Position numbers and translations under genes: made by a program | Notes under the pieces: generated by a model | Told to the model about the DNA's origin: nothing | Databases searched by the model: none | The model's input: only the letters and a program-made list of their open reading frames with translations | Part shown: positions 56,619 to 64,000 of the stretch, piece after piece | Layout of the letters: every line of letters begins with the position of its first letter | How positions within the stretch are numbered: position 1 is the stretch's first letter | NCBI RefSeq assembly: GCF_037949285.1 | Contig: NZ_CP149926.1 | Span: forward strand, 2,087,501 to 2,151,500 | Reading direction: 5' to 3' | DNA from: Thioclava sp. GXIMD4216 | GTDB taxonomy: Bacteria; Pseudomonadota; Alphaproteobacteria; Rhodobacterales; Rhodobacteraceae | DNA: 64,000 nucleotides

Positions 56619-58001
56619 GTGCAGGCTGTGGTCGACATAACGCAGGCACCCACCGCCATTGCTGCGCAATCGGCCCTCTCGGTGGCCTCTCTGGCCGTGC
56701 AGGGCTTTGCCGATGTGGAGACCCTGGGCGGAGATTCCCCTCTATCGCTATTCTGCCTGACCATTGCCGAGAGCGGGGAGCGCAAAAGCACCTGTGACCG
56801 TCTGCTTATGCGCGGGGTGCGGGAGTATGAACAGGCTGAGGATGAAACCTATCGGGCAGATCTGGCCGAGCATGAGGTGCAACTCAAAGTTTGGACCAAG
56901 AAGCGCGAGCGTCTTATGACCGAGGCGGCAGGGGCCAAGGCCGAGAAAGCAGCCGGTGCCCGCGCCGATCTGGCGGCAATGGGGCCGGAGCCTATGCCGC
57001 CCATGCGCCCGAACCTGACCGCAATGGACCCGACCTTTGAAGGGCTTATGAAACTCTATGGCATTGGACGCCCGAGCCTTGGCCTGTTCTCGGATGAAGC
57101 GGGCGGGTTTATCGGGGGCCATGCTATGAACTCGGATAACCGGCTGAAGACAATGGCGGGGCTGTCGTGCCTCTGGAACGGGGAGCCGATTGACCGCACC
57201 CGCGCAGGGGATGGCTCACAGATCTATAGGGGGCGCAGGCTGGCCGCGCACCTGATGGTGCAGCCGGTAGCGGTTCGCCCTCTTCTGGCCGATCCTCTGG
57301 CGTCTCGACAGGGCTTTACCGCCCGCTTCCTGATTACCGAACCGCCCAGCCGGATCGGCACCCGCCTTAAGCGTGGCGCTGGGCCGGAAAGCGCTCGTTC
57401 GGTGGATAGGTTCACCGCCCGTCTGACGCACATTTTACAAACTGATCTGCCAACCGACCGGCACCCGCAGGAACTGACCCCGCGCCGCCTGACCCTCTCG
57501 CCCAGTGCGAAAGAACTTCTATACCGCTTTGCCGAGGCGGTGGAGCTTGCGCAGGCCGCTGGGCAGGACATGGAACAGGTGAGGGCCTATGCCAGTAAGG
57601 CGGCAGAACAGGCCACGCGAATTTCCGGTGTACTGACACTGTGGGCGGATCTAGACGCCGCCGAGGTGACACCGCAGGCGATGGGTTGGGGTATCACCCT
57701 CGCGCAATTTTATCTGGGGGAGGCCAAGCGGCTGGCCGAGGCGGGCGGTATCTCTATCGAGACCGAGAATGCCGAGCTTGTGCGCCACTGGCTTCTGGAG
57801 GAATGCCCTTATGATGAGGTGACTATCCGCGACATTGTACAAAGAGGTCCGAACCGCCTACGGGAGACTAAAACCATCCGAGCGGCGGTAGCTATTCTCG
57901 AGAACTATGGCTGGCTTGTGCGCCTCCCTGCAGACACGGTGGTTCGCGACGCAGTCTGCAAGGAAGCCTATCGGATCGTAAGGCCCGCCAATGCTGTTTG
58001 A
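56619..58001 (+). CDS. DUF3987 (YfjI-like) protein, 5'-truncated
   Basis: A 460-residue frame from a GTG at 56619. It has the DUF3987 hallmark ESGERKSTCD, a P-loop-like segment, and FSDEAGGFIGGHAM. In-frame codons upstream of this GTG still encode family sequence (YPVDALGPL), back to a stop at 56502-56504 inside emrB, with no ATG/GTG/TTG start at the expected place. The gene has therefore lost its natural start and N-terminus. Such proteins occur on phages, plasmids and islands, often with primase-like or replication roles. It is probably non-functional or misexpressed. Confidence 0.7.
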   Translation: MQAVVDITQAPTAIAAQSALSVASLAVQGFADVETLGGDSPLSLFCLTIAESGERKSTCDRLLMRGVREYEQAEDETYRADLAEHEVQLKVWTKKRERLMTEAAGAKAEKAAGARADLAAMGPEPMPPMRPNLTAMDPTFEGLMKLYGIGRPSLGLFSDEAGGFIGGHAMNSDNRLKTMAGLSCLWNGEPIDRTRAGDGSQIYRGRRLAAHLMVQPVAVRPLLADPLASRQGFTARFLITEPPSRIGTRLKRGAGPESARSVDRFTARLTHILQTDLPTDRHPQELTPRRLTLSPSAKELLYRFAEAVELAQAAGQDMEQVRAYASKAAEQATRISGVLTLWADLDAAEVTPQAMGWGITLAQFYLGEAKRLAEAGGISIETENAELVRHWLLEECPYDEVTIRDIVQRGPNRLRETKTIRAAVAILENYGWLVRLPADTVVRDAVCKEAYRIVRPANAV

Positions 58002-58416
58002 TGTGCAAGCCGCACTGGCGGATATTTTAAAGACCTCGCCCCCCGCTACATTCGCTACACCCGCTACATTGGACCTTCTTGTAGCAGAAGTAGCGGATGT
58101 AGCAGAGACCCCCACCCGTAATGGGATGCACCGCCCGCAGGCAACGCCCAGCGCCCGTGTAGCGGAAGTAGCGGGTGTAGCAACGCCCCCCGTCCGAAAT
58201 CAGGAAAACCCGCCCACCGTATTTACTGCGCATCGAATGCCCAGCGATGGGCCGGATGACGCTTGCCACCGGCACGGGCGCGGCATCAACGGGGAGCCTG
58301 TCACATGGACGGGCCGCGTGGTCTCTCTGGATCAATGGCGCAGGCTACGCCTGCGGATCAACCTTCCTCGAACTATCAAAAAAGGACTTCAAGAAGTGCT
58401 CCTTCCTTGTTCCTGA
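57991..58416 (+). CDS. Hypothetical protein with valine-rich repeats, 3' end fused to foreign sequence
   Basis: A 141-residue frame overlapping the DUF3987 stop by 11 bases. The middle carries repeated VAEVADVAE / VAEVAGVA units and RVVSLDQWRRL, a look common in small accessory genes next to DUF3987. From about 58345 onward it reads an unrelated frame across a specificity-subunit remnant, so its natural C-terminus has been replaced. No function can be assigned. Confidence 0.45.
   Translation: MLFDVQAALADILKTSPPATFATPATLDLLVAEVADVAETPTRNGMHRPQATPSARVAEVAGVATPPVRNQENPPTVFTAHRMPSDGPDDACHRHGRGINGEPVTWTGRVVSLDQWRRLRLRINLPRTIKKGLQEVLLPCS
58044..58182. repeat. Clustered inverted and direct GTAGC repeats
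   Basis: CGCTACAT/CGCTACAC units at 58044-58070 are inverted relative to GTAGCGGATGTAGC-like units at 58081-58104 and 58157-58182. The left block is the near-complement of the right ones and could fold into a strong hairpin. The units lie inside the hypothetical gene and encode its valine-rich repeats. Confidence 0.7.
58339..58355. repeat. 17-bp perfect palindrome at a gene-fragment junction
   Basis: CGCAGGC-TAC-GCCTGCG. Left of it the frame is the hypothetical protein (ending at QWRRL); directly right of it the HsdS C-terminal frame begins. It therefore marks the point where two unrelated genes were joined. Confidence 0.65.
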
Positions 58417-58567
58417 TCTCCCTGAACAAGAGCGGATAGCTGCGGTTCTAAACGACGCAGATGCCGAGATGCACGAGCACCGCCAAGAGATTGAGAAGCT
58501 CCGCACCGAGAAGAAAGCCCTGATGCAGAAACTCCTGACCGGTAACCGGCGGGTTGTGGTTAGATAA
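58355..58567 (+). pseudogene. C-terminal remnant of a type I restriction specificity subunit (hsdS)
   Basis: The frame ending at 58567 encodes GSTFLELSKKDF, LPDLPEQERIAAVL, a coiled-coil helix and KKALMQKLLTGNRRV. This is the typical end of HsdS: the second conserved region after the target-recognition domain. Only about 70 residues remain of some 400, with no target-recognition domains. It is out of context but still directly precedes the dGTPase and hsdR genes, as in a type I operon. Confidence 0.8.
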
Positions 58568-58674
58568 TTTGATTATAGGAGTATTTTATGACCAGCAATT
58601 ATTGGACCGAGCGTCTTCAAAATTCGCCGAGAAACGATCACCGGAGTGAGTGAGAACGGGATTATGCACGTGTC

Positions 58675-60051
58675 GTGCACTCCGCAAGCTTCCGCCGTCT
58701 CCAAGCTAAGACACAGGTTCTTGGCTTGGGTGACGGTGACTTCTATCGGACCCGCCTGACACATTCGATGGAAGTCAGCCAGATCGGCGTTTCGATCACC
58801 AAGAAGCTTTTCCGTGATGCGAAGGCAGCGAATTTCTCAGGAAAAGAACACGTCCTCAGTCAAGCGGCGATTAATTACCTACCTCATCCTATGCTAATGA
58901 GCACTATCTGCCTGGCTCATGACATCGGCCATCCTCCGTTTGGTCACGGCGGGGAGGTGGCTTTAAATCGGTGCATGCTTCCTTATGGTGGCTTTGAGGG
59001 TAATGGACAAACGCTAAGGATCGTAACTAAGCTCGAAAAGTACGCTGAGCTTTGCGGTATGAATCTCACGAGGCGCGCGGTGTTAGGTGTCATTAAATAT
59101 CCCGCGCCATTTAGCGAAACAGTGGATTGGAATATCGTTCCTGGTGGAAAACCTGCTTCTGTTATCAGAGAAGCGCCGCTTGAAAAGGGTAACCCAGGTT
59201 ATAAGGTCGTTACGCCCGACAGTTCTCTTTTTGTGGCGAGCGACTTTAAGCCGCCAAAATGCTATTTGGACGAAGAGCACGAAGACACGGTGCTCAATTG
59301 GGTCGCAAAAGATATTAAAGACTGGGATGTTATTCGATCGGACCGCAAGCCAAAAGAAAACGGTAAGCATGCAAAAACGAAGTATAAATGCCTCGATACG
59401 TCCATCATGGAACTGGCGGATGACATTGCGTATGGCGTCCATGACTTAGAAGATGCGATTGGGCTCGGCTTGATCTCCCGTCGTAAGTTCTTGACCTGGT
59501 TTGACGAGAAGGAACAGCGCAAGAAAAATCTATCCTTGCTCTTGGACAAGATCTTTGACGGTAAATTTGAAGCCTTTACTCAGGAGCTTTTCGACAAACC
59601 TTCTCCCGAAAGGAAGCGCGCTATAGGACAGATGGTCGGGTTCTTCGTTGAAAACACTTCGTTTAGCGAAGAACACCCAGAATTAAGTGAGCCGCTGTTC
59701 AGATACCAAGCCAAGTTCTGCACTAATCCCGGACGAGATAATTCGACGGTCGAGAGCGCCTTGGAGGTCCTTCGATCGCTCGTCGTAGACTTAGTCATAC
59801 GGACTCCAGCGGTGCAACAACTCGAATTTAAAGGGCAGAAAATGGTCTCGGAGCTTTTCGAGGCGTTTGCTACCGACCCGAAAAGATTGCTTGATGAAGA
59901 ACACTACCGAAAAACCATTCAGGCAGGCGGAAAAATCACAACAGCTCGAGTGATCTGTGATTATATCGCGGGAATGACGGATAACTATGCAACGAAACGC
60001 TACCAGCAACTTTTTGAGCCCCTAACAGGCTCGGTTTTCGATAGATTATAA
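58675..60051 (+). CDS. dGTPase-like HD-domain triphosphohydrolase with damaged start
   Basis: A frame of 458 residues of the dGTP triphosphohydrolase family. Metal ligands of the HD domain are His30 (RLTHSMEVS), His82-Asp83 (LAHDIGHPPFGHGGE) and a later Asp (ELADDIAYG). The natural start is an ATG at 58587 with ATAGGAG upstream (MTSNYWTERLQ). A five-A run at 58618-58622 shifts the frame, and in the restored frame a TGA at 58651-58653 interrupts it again before ERDYARVVHSASFRRLQ. Only a weak internal GTG at 58675 remains. It is either a recent pseudogene or an N-terminally shortened enzyme. It lies between an hsdS remnant and hsdR. Confidence 0.75.
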   Translation: MHSASFRRLQAKTQVLGLGDGDFYRTRLTHSMEVSQIGVSITKKLFRDAKAANFSGKEHVLSQAAINYLPHPMLMSTICLAHDIGHPPFGHGGEVALNRCMLPYGGFEGNGQTLRIVTKLEKYAELCGMNLTRRAVLGVIKYPAPFSETVDWNIVPGGKPASVIREAPLEKGNPGYKVVTPDSSLFVASDFKPPKCYLDEEHEDTVLNWVAKDIKDWDVIRSDRKPKENGKHAKTKYKCLDTSIMELADDIAYGVHDLEDAIGLGLISRRKFLTWFDEKEQRKKNLSLLLDKIFDGKFEAFTQELFDKPSPERKRAIGQMVGFFVENTSFSEEHPELSEPLFRYQAKFCTNPGRDNSTVESALEVLRSLVVDLVIRTPAVQQLEFKGQKMVSELFEAFATDPKRLLDEEHYRKTIQAGGKITTARVICDYIAGMTDNYATKRYQQLFEPLTGSVFDRL

Positions 60052-60062
60052 GCGGTCTCAAT

Positions 60063-63000
60063 ATGTCTCCCGACACCCGCGAAGAAGCCGCCGCCAAGAT
60101 TCCCGCGCTACATGTACTGATGGCGATGGGCTACCGCTATCTCAGCCCCGCGCAGGCTTTGGCGATGCGCGGATCGGATCAGGCCGTATTGCTGAAAACC
60201 GTTTTGCGCGAGCGGCTGAAAGCGCATCGTTTCGAGCATCGCGGCAAACTTCACCCGCTATCCGAAGGCGGGATCGACGAAGTGATCAAGACACTGTCTT
60301 CGACGGGGATGACCGAAGGGGTAATCCCCGCGAACAAGGCAATGACCGCGCATGTCACCCAAGGCATCACCGTCACGGAATTTGTGGAGGGCGAAAAGAC
60401 CAGCAAGACGGTCCCGCTGATCGACTGGGCGGATATTGATGCGAATGTGTTCCATGTGACCGAGGAGTTCAGCGTGCAGCGGCCTGCGGGCCTTGGCAGC
60501 TACCGCCCCGATATCGTGGTCTTTGTGAATGGTGTCCCCTTGGCCGTGCTGGAGGCGAAGCGTCCGGTTTCGGCCACCAAGGAAAAGGCCATGGTTGAGG
60601 AAGGGATCAGCCAGCATCTGCGTAACCAGCAAGGGGATGGCATTCAGGATCTTTACGCTTATGCCCAGCTCCTGCTTTCCATCTCCGGCTCGGACGGGCG
60701 CTATGGCACGGCTGGAACGAAAAAGAAGTTCTGGTCGCTCTGGCGGGAAGAAGGGCTATCGGAAGGCGAGCTTGGCGCCGTACGCAACCAGAGACTTTCA
60801 CAGAGCCAACAGGACGCCCTGTTTGCCGATCGCCCTACCAGTGCAAGGACTGCCTACCTGCGGCTTCACGCGGCCACTGTGGCCGTGACAGAGCAGGATC
60901 GGCTGATCATCGGTCTTTTGCGGCCTGATCGCCTGATCGATTTCACCCGGCGTTTCACCTTCTTCGACAAGAAGCTTGGCAAGATCGCTGCCCGCTATCA
61001 GCAGGTCGAGGGCGCGAAGGCCATCATCCGGCAGGTGACGCGCAAGAAGCCCGATGGCAGCCGTCAAGGCGGGGTCATCTGGCACACGACAGGGTCCGGC
61101 AAGTCCAATCTGATGGTCTTTCTGACCAAGGCGCTTCTGGTGGAGCCTGAGCTGGCGAATGCGCGGATCATCATCGTGACCGACCGCGTCGATCTGGAAA
61201 AGCAACTGGCTGGGACATTCCTGACGGGTGGCGCGTTCGGCTCGGAGATTGCCACCAAGAAGGATGGCGAGAAGGCGAAGGTGCAATCCGGTCGGGATCT
61301 GGCGCAGCGGATCGGTCAGGGAAATGAGCGCATCATCTTCACGCTTCTTCAGAAGTTCAATTCCGCGACCAAACTGCCGGAATGCCACAATGCGTCCGAT
61401 CAACTGATTGTTCTGGTGGATGAGGGGCACCGTAGCCAAGGCGGCGAGAACCATGAACGGATGCGCATGGCCCTTCCGAATGCGGCCTTCATCGCCTTCA
61501 CGGGGACGCCCTTGTTGAAAGAAGACAAGACGCACAACAAATTCGGGCCGATCCTCCACGCCTATACGATGCAGCGGGCCGTGGAAGATGGTGCCGTCAC
61601 GCCTCTGGTCTATGAAGAGCGCAGGCCCGTCGTCGATATCAACGAGGCCGCAATCGATAACTGGTTCGACAAGATCACCAAGGGGCTGACGGACAGCCAG
61701 AAATCCGACCTCAAGAAGAAATTCTCGACGCGCGGCAGTATCTATGGAGCGGCCAATCGGATCGATCTGATCGCCTGGGACATCGCCGAGCATTTCAGCG
61801 AGAATTTCAAAGCGCTCAATCTGGGTCTGAAGGGGCAGCTCGCTACGGATTCGAAGCTCTCTGCCATCCGATATAAGGCGGCCCTTGATGCCACAGGGCT
61901 GGTCAGTAGCGCCGTGGTCATTTCGGCCCCGGATAGCCGCGAAGGCCATGAGGATACCGATGAGGCAAAGACGCCGGAGGTGCAAGCATGGTGGAAAGCC
62001 AATGTTGGCAATGATCCAAAGACCTATGAGGACGGGATCATCGAGGATTTCGGAACCGATGGCGATCCGGACATTCTGATCGTCGTCGATAAGCTACTAA
62101 CGGGGTTTGACGAGCCACGGAACGCCGTCCTCTATATCGACAAGCATCTCAGGGGTCATAACCTGCTTCAGGCTATTGCCCGTGTGAACCGCCTGCATGA
62201 TGCGAAGAAATTCGGCCTTCTGGTGGATTACCGCGGCATTCTGGCCGAGCTTGATACCTCGATACAGGACTATCAGGATCTCGCCGCACAGACACAGGCG
62301 GGCTACGAGATCGACGATCTGGCAGGGACTGTCAGCAATGTCTCGACCGAATACAAGCGGCTGCCAGCCTTGCATGATGCCTTGTGGGCTCTGTTCAGCC
62401 CTGTGAAGAACAAACATGACTGGGAACAGTATCGCCAGCTTCTGACCCCGCGCCTAAGCGAGGATGATAGCGGGCATATGGTCGATGACACCCAGAAACT
62501 GCGCGAGGATTTCTATGATGCGCTGACCGAATTCGGGATGTGTCTGCAGCTTGCCCTGTCGTCGCGAAGCTTCTTTGAAGACAGCGCCTTCGACGAGGCC
62601 CTTGTGAAAGCCTATAAGAAGGATCTGAAGTTCTTCAGCGATTTGCGCGCACAGGCAAAGCTCGATGCGCAGGAGACGGTCGACTTCACCGAATATGAAC
62701 GCCAGATCCGGAACATGGTCGATAAGCAGGTCATCGGCCAGAATATCGTCGATCCACCGGGGGTGATCAGCATTGGCTCTCTGGGCAATGACGATCCGGA
62801 AAGCTGGTCGCCCGAGAAGACCCGCACCGAAGCTGACCTCATCAAAACCCGCATGAAGAAGACGATCGAACAGGATCTGATCGACGATCCTTATGCGCGC
62901 AAGGTGTTCTCGGAGCTTCTGCGCGACGCGATCAGACAGGCCGAAGCGCTGTTCGACCATCCGGACCAGCAATATATCCTCTTCAAGGATCTGCAGGCCC

Positions 63001-63335
63001 AGATGGATGAACGCCGGACGCCAGGGGTGCCGGATCGCTTTGCAGGCCATCCCAAAGCCCAGAGCTACTTTGGCCTCTTGCGCCTACAGGGCGAGGAAAT
63101 GCCCTCCGGCCTCAGCGAAGACCAGCTTATCGATGAGGCATTCCATATCGACAGGGCGGTCGAGGAGGCCGTACAGACGCATTCGATCAATCCCGGCAAT
63201 ATCGAGGGTGAAATCCGCAAGCAGCTTCTGCCGCGCTATTTCAAGCTGCTAGAGGGGCTCGATGCCGCCAAAGCGCTGATCGAGAAGATCATCCTTGTGG
63301 TGCGGGCGGGCCGGACGAAGGGCTCCGAGGGATGA
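60063..63335 (+). CDS. hsdR: Type I restriction endonuclease subunit R
   Basis: Motor and nuclease subunit of a type I restriction system, 1090 residues and apparently intact. The nuclease domain has Asp in YRPDIVVFV and VLEAKRP (about 148-165, PD-(D/E)xK). The superfamily 2 helicase has Walker A TTGSGKS (about 342), DEGH (about 451) and AFTGTPL, with a late VARVNRLHD region. HsdR needs HsdM and HsdS to find its site, and only an hsdS fragment is present upstream. It starts 12 bases after the dGTPase frame and overlaps the next gene by four bases. Confidence 0.93.
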   Translation: MSPDTREEAAAKIPALHVLMAMGYRYLSPAQALAMRGSDQAVLLKTVLRERLKAHRFEHRGKLHPLSEGGIDEVIKTLSSTGMTEGVIPANKAMTAHVTQGITVTEFVEGEKTSKTVPLIDWADIDANVFHVTEEFSVQRPAGLGSYRPDIVVFVNGVPLAVLEAKRPVSATKEKAMVEEGISQHLRNQQGDGIQDLYAYAQLLLSISGSDGRYGTAGTKKKFWSLWREEGLSEGELGAVRNQRLSQSQQDALFADRPTSARTAYLRLHAATVAVTEQDRLIIGLLRPDRLIDFTRRFTFFDKKLGKIAARYQQVEGAKAIIRQVTRKKPDGSRQGGVIWHTTGSGKSNLMVFLTKALLVEPELANARIIIVTDRVDLEKQLAGTFLTGGAFGSEIATKKDGEKAKVQSGRDLAQRIGQGNERIIFTLLQKFNSATKLPECHNASDQLIVLVDEGHRSQGGENHERMRMALPNAAFIAFTGTPLLKEDKTHNKFGPILHAYTMQRAVEDGAVTPLVYEERRPVVDINEAAIDNWFDKITKGLTDSQKSDLKKKFSTRGSIYGAANRIDLIAWDIAEHFSENFKALNLGLKGQLATDSKLSAIRYKAALDATGLVSSAVVISAPDSREGHEDTDEAKTPEVQAWWKANVGNDPKTYEDGIIEDFGTDGDPDILIVVDKLLTGFDEPRNAVLYIDKHLRGHNLLQAIARVNRLHDAKKFGLLVDYRGILAELDTSIQDYQDLAAQTQAGYEIDDLAGTVSNVSTEYKRLPALHDALWALFSPVKNKHDWEQYRQLLTPRLSEDDSGHMVDDTQKLREDFYDALTEFGMCLQLALSSRSFFEDSAFDEALVKAYKKDLKFFSDLRAQAKLDAQETVDFTEYERQIRNMVDKQVIGQNIVDPPGVISIGSLGNDDPESWSPEKTRTEADLIKTRMKKTIEQDLIDDPYARKVFSELLRDAIRQAEALFDHPDQQYILFKDLQAQMDERRTPGVPDRFAGHPKAQSYFGLLRLQGEEMPSGLSEDQLIDEAFHIDRAVEEAVQTHSINPGNIEGEIRKQLLPRYFKLLEGLDAAKALIEKIILVVRAGRTKGSEG

Positions 63336-64000
63336 ATTACGTCAGCTATGGCGGGCAGCGGCTTGAATATTCCGTACGCTCCGATGGCGCGCGGAGCGCC
63401 AAGATCGCGATCCATGTCGAGCCGGATGGGCGCGTTCTGGTCGATGCGCCGGAGGCCGCCGAGCAAGCCGACATCCGCAACGCCGTACAGAAGCGCGCCC
63501 GCTGGATCTTCACACAGGTGGAAGAAGCCAGAAGCCGTTTTCAACATGTGCGCCAGAAAGAGTATGTGTCCGGCGAGGAAATCCTCTATCTCGGGCGCCG
63601 CTATGTGCTGAAGGTCATCAGGGATACCGAGGGCCGTCAGCCGGTCAAGCTGCGCGGCAACCGGCTCGAGGTCACCTGTCGCACCGGCGCGCCCGCAATC
63701 GTTCGGGCCAGCGTCCGCGCGTGGTATCGGGTAAAGGGCCGCGATTACTTTGATCGCAGGTTGGCGTTCTGGGAGCAGAGGCTCTCATGGATCAGCGCCC
63801 GCCCGCCGTTCCGCATGCAGGAGATGGAAAAGCGCTGGGGAAGCTGTGCGTCGCATGGCGAGATCGTCCTAAACCCGCATCTCATCAAGGCGCCGCAGGA
63901 ATGCATCGATTACGTCATCCTGCACGAGCTGGTCCACCTCAAGCACCACAACCACGGCCCCGAATTCTGGGCAACACTGAGCGCCGCCGACCCCGACTGG
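63332..64000 (+). CDS. YgjP/DUF45-type metalloprotease, 3' end outside window
   Basis: A partial frame of 223 residues overlapping hsdR by ATGA. It has an N-terminal beta-rich DUF45 part (SAKIAIHVEPDGRVLVDAP, in pieces) and the zinc motif HELVHLKHHNHGPEFW (HExxH plus a distal His). KRWGSC upstream of it is also conserved in the family. Such genes are frequently placed next to type I restriction operons; their function there is unknown. The C-terminus lies beyond the window. Confidence 0.85.
   Translation, partial: MNYVSYGGQRLEYSVRSDGARSAKIAIHVEPDGRVLVDAPEAAEQADIRNAVQKRARWIFTQVEEARSRFQHVRQKEYVSGEEILYLGRRYVLKVIRDTEGRQPVKLRGNRLEVTCRTGAPAIVRASVRAWYRVKGRDYFDRRLAFWEQRLSWISARPPFRMQEMEKRWGSCASHGEIVLNPHLIKAPQECIDYVILHELVHLKHHNHGPEFWATLSAADPDW

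Larger units (their letters stand above)
56543..64000. other. Accessory island (restriction/defence remnants)
   Basis: From the emrB stop onward the genes are of phage, plasmid or defence type, several are broken, and the dGTPase part (about 58.6-60.05 kb) is visibly more AT-rich than the core. The left edge is sharp: a truncated DUF3987 frame is already open inside the last bases of emrB. The right edge is beyond the window. Confidence 0.7.

Noticed and set aside
1..64000. CRISPR arrays, rRNA, tRNA or insertion-sequence transposases
   Set aside because: No regularly spaced repeats, no recognisable structural RNA sequence and no transposase-like protein were found on reading through.

Overview
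The window is about 64 kb of GC-rich, densely coding bacterial DNA. It most likely comes from an alphaproteobacterium of the Rhodobacterales/Rhodobacteraceae type. This is inferred from three things: a direct-repeat SOS box of the alphaproteobacterial form (GTTC-N7-GTTC) in front of uvrA, several TTG/GTG starts with good ribosome binding sites, and the protein families present (FNR-like regulator, bactofilin-M23 pair, YgiB/YgiC pair, AcvB/VirJ-like protein). No rRNA, tRNA or CRISPR array was recognised.

Layout. 1-3.5 kb: a valine-degradation block (methylmalonate-semialdehyde dehydrogenase cut by the window edge, an alpha/beta hydrolase, 3-hydroxyisobutyryl-CoA hydrolase). 3.6-5.0 kb: three consecutive small secreted proteins with related RcnB-like C-termini. 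5.0-13.9 kb: uvrA with its SOS box and a coupled DUF4260 gene, a rhodanese, lpdA behind a perfect palindrome, a DUF924 protein, an MFS transporter and queA. 13.9-28.2 kb: mostly cell-envelope genes (AsmA-like giant, Bcp peroxiredoxin, M23 peptidase overlapping a bactofilin, SDR, odd P-loop protein, prfB, PBP1A, amidase, aminotransferase). 28.3-35.5 kb: DsbA-like protein, SH3/DUF1236 protein, YgiB-YgiC pair, AcvB/VirJ-like hydrolase, DUF3422. 35.7-37.8 kb: a compact EF-hand / ECF sigma / small membrane protein / CnrX-like cluster ending in a strong terminator. 37.9-41.9 kb: pntAB with a long AT-rich upstream region, then a lipoprotein. 42-45 kb: moaA, a four-cysteine Crp/Fnr regulator and an M20 amidohydrolase. 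45.5-53.0 kb: a signalling cluster with a GGDEF-EAL protein, a hybrid histidine kinase, a stand-alone receiver and a CheB-CheR-PAS fusion. 53.0-56.5 kb: a TetR repressor with two perfect operators in front of an EmrA/EmrB-type efflux pair.

From the last bases of emrB (about 56.5 kb) to the window end the character changes to an accessory island built of broken pieces. It starts with a DUF3987 gene lacking its start. Next comes a small repeat-rich gene that runs into the C-terminal remnant of a type I restriction specificity subunit at a 17-bp palindrome. Then comes a dGTPase whose start region carries both a frameshift and an in-frame stop, followed by an intact HsdR and a YgjP-type metalloprotease cut by the window end. 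The dGTPase-HsdR-metalloprotease arrangement next to an HsdS remnant looks like a decayed or rearranged anti-phage island and is the most interesting part of the window.
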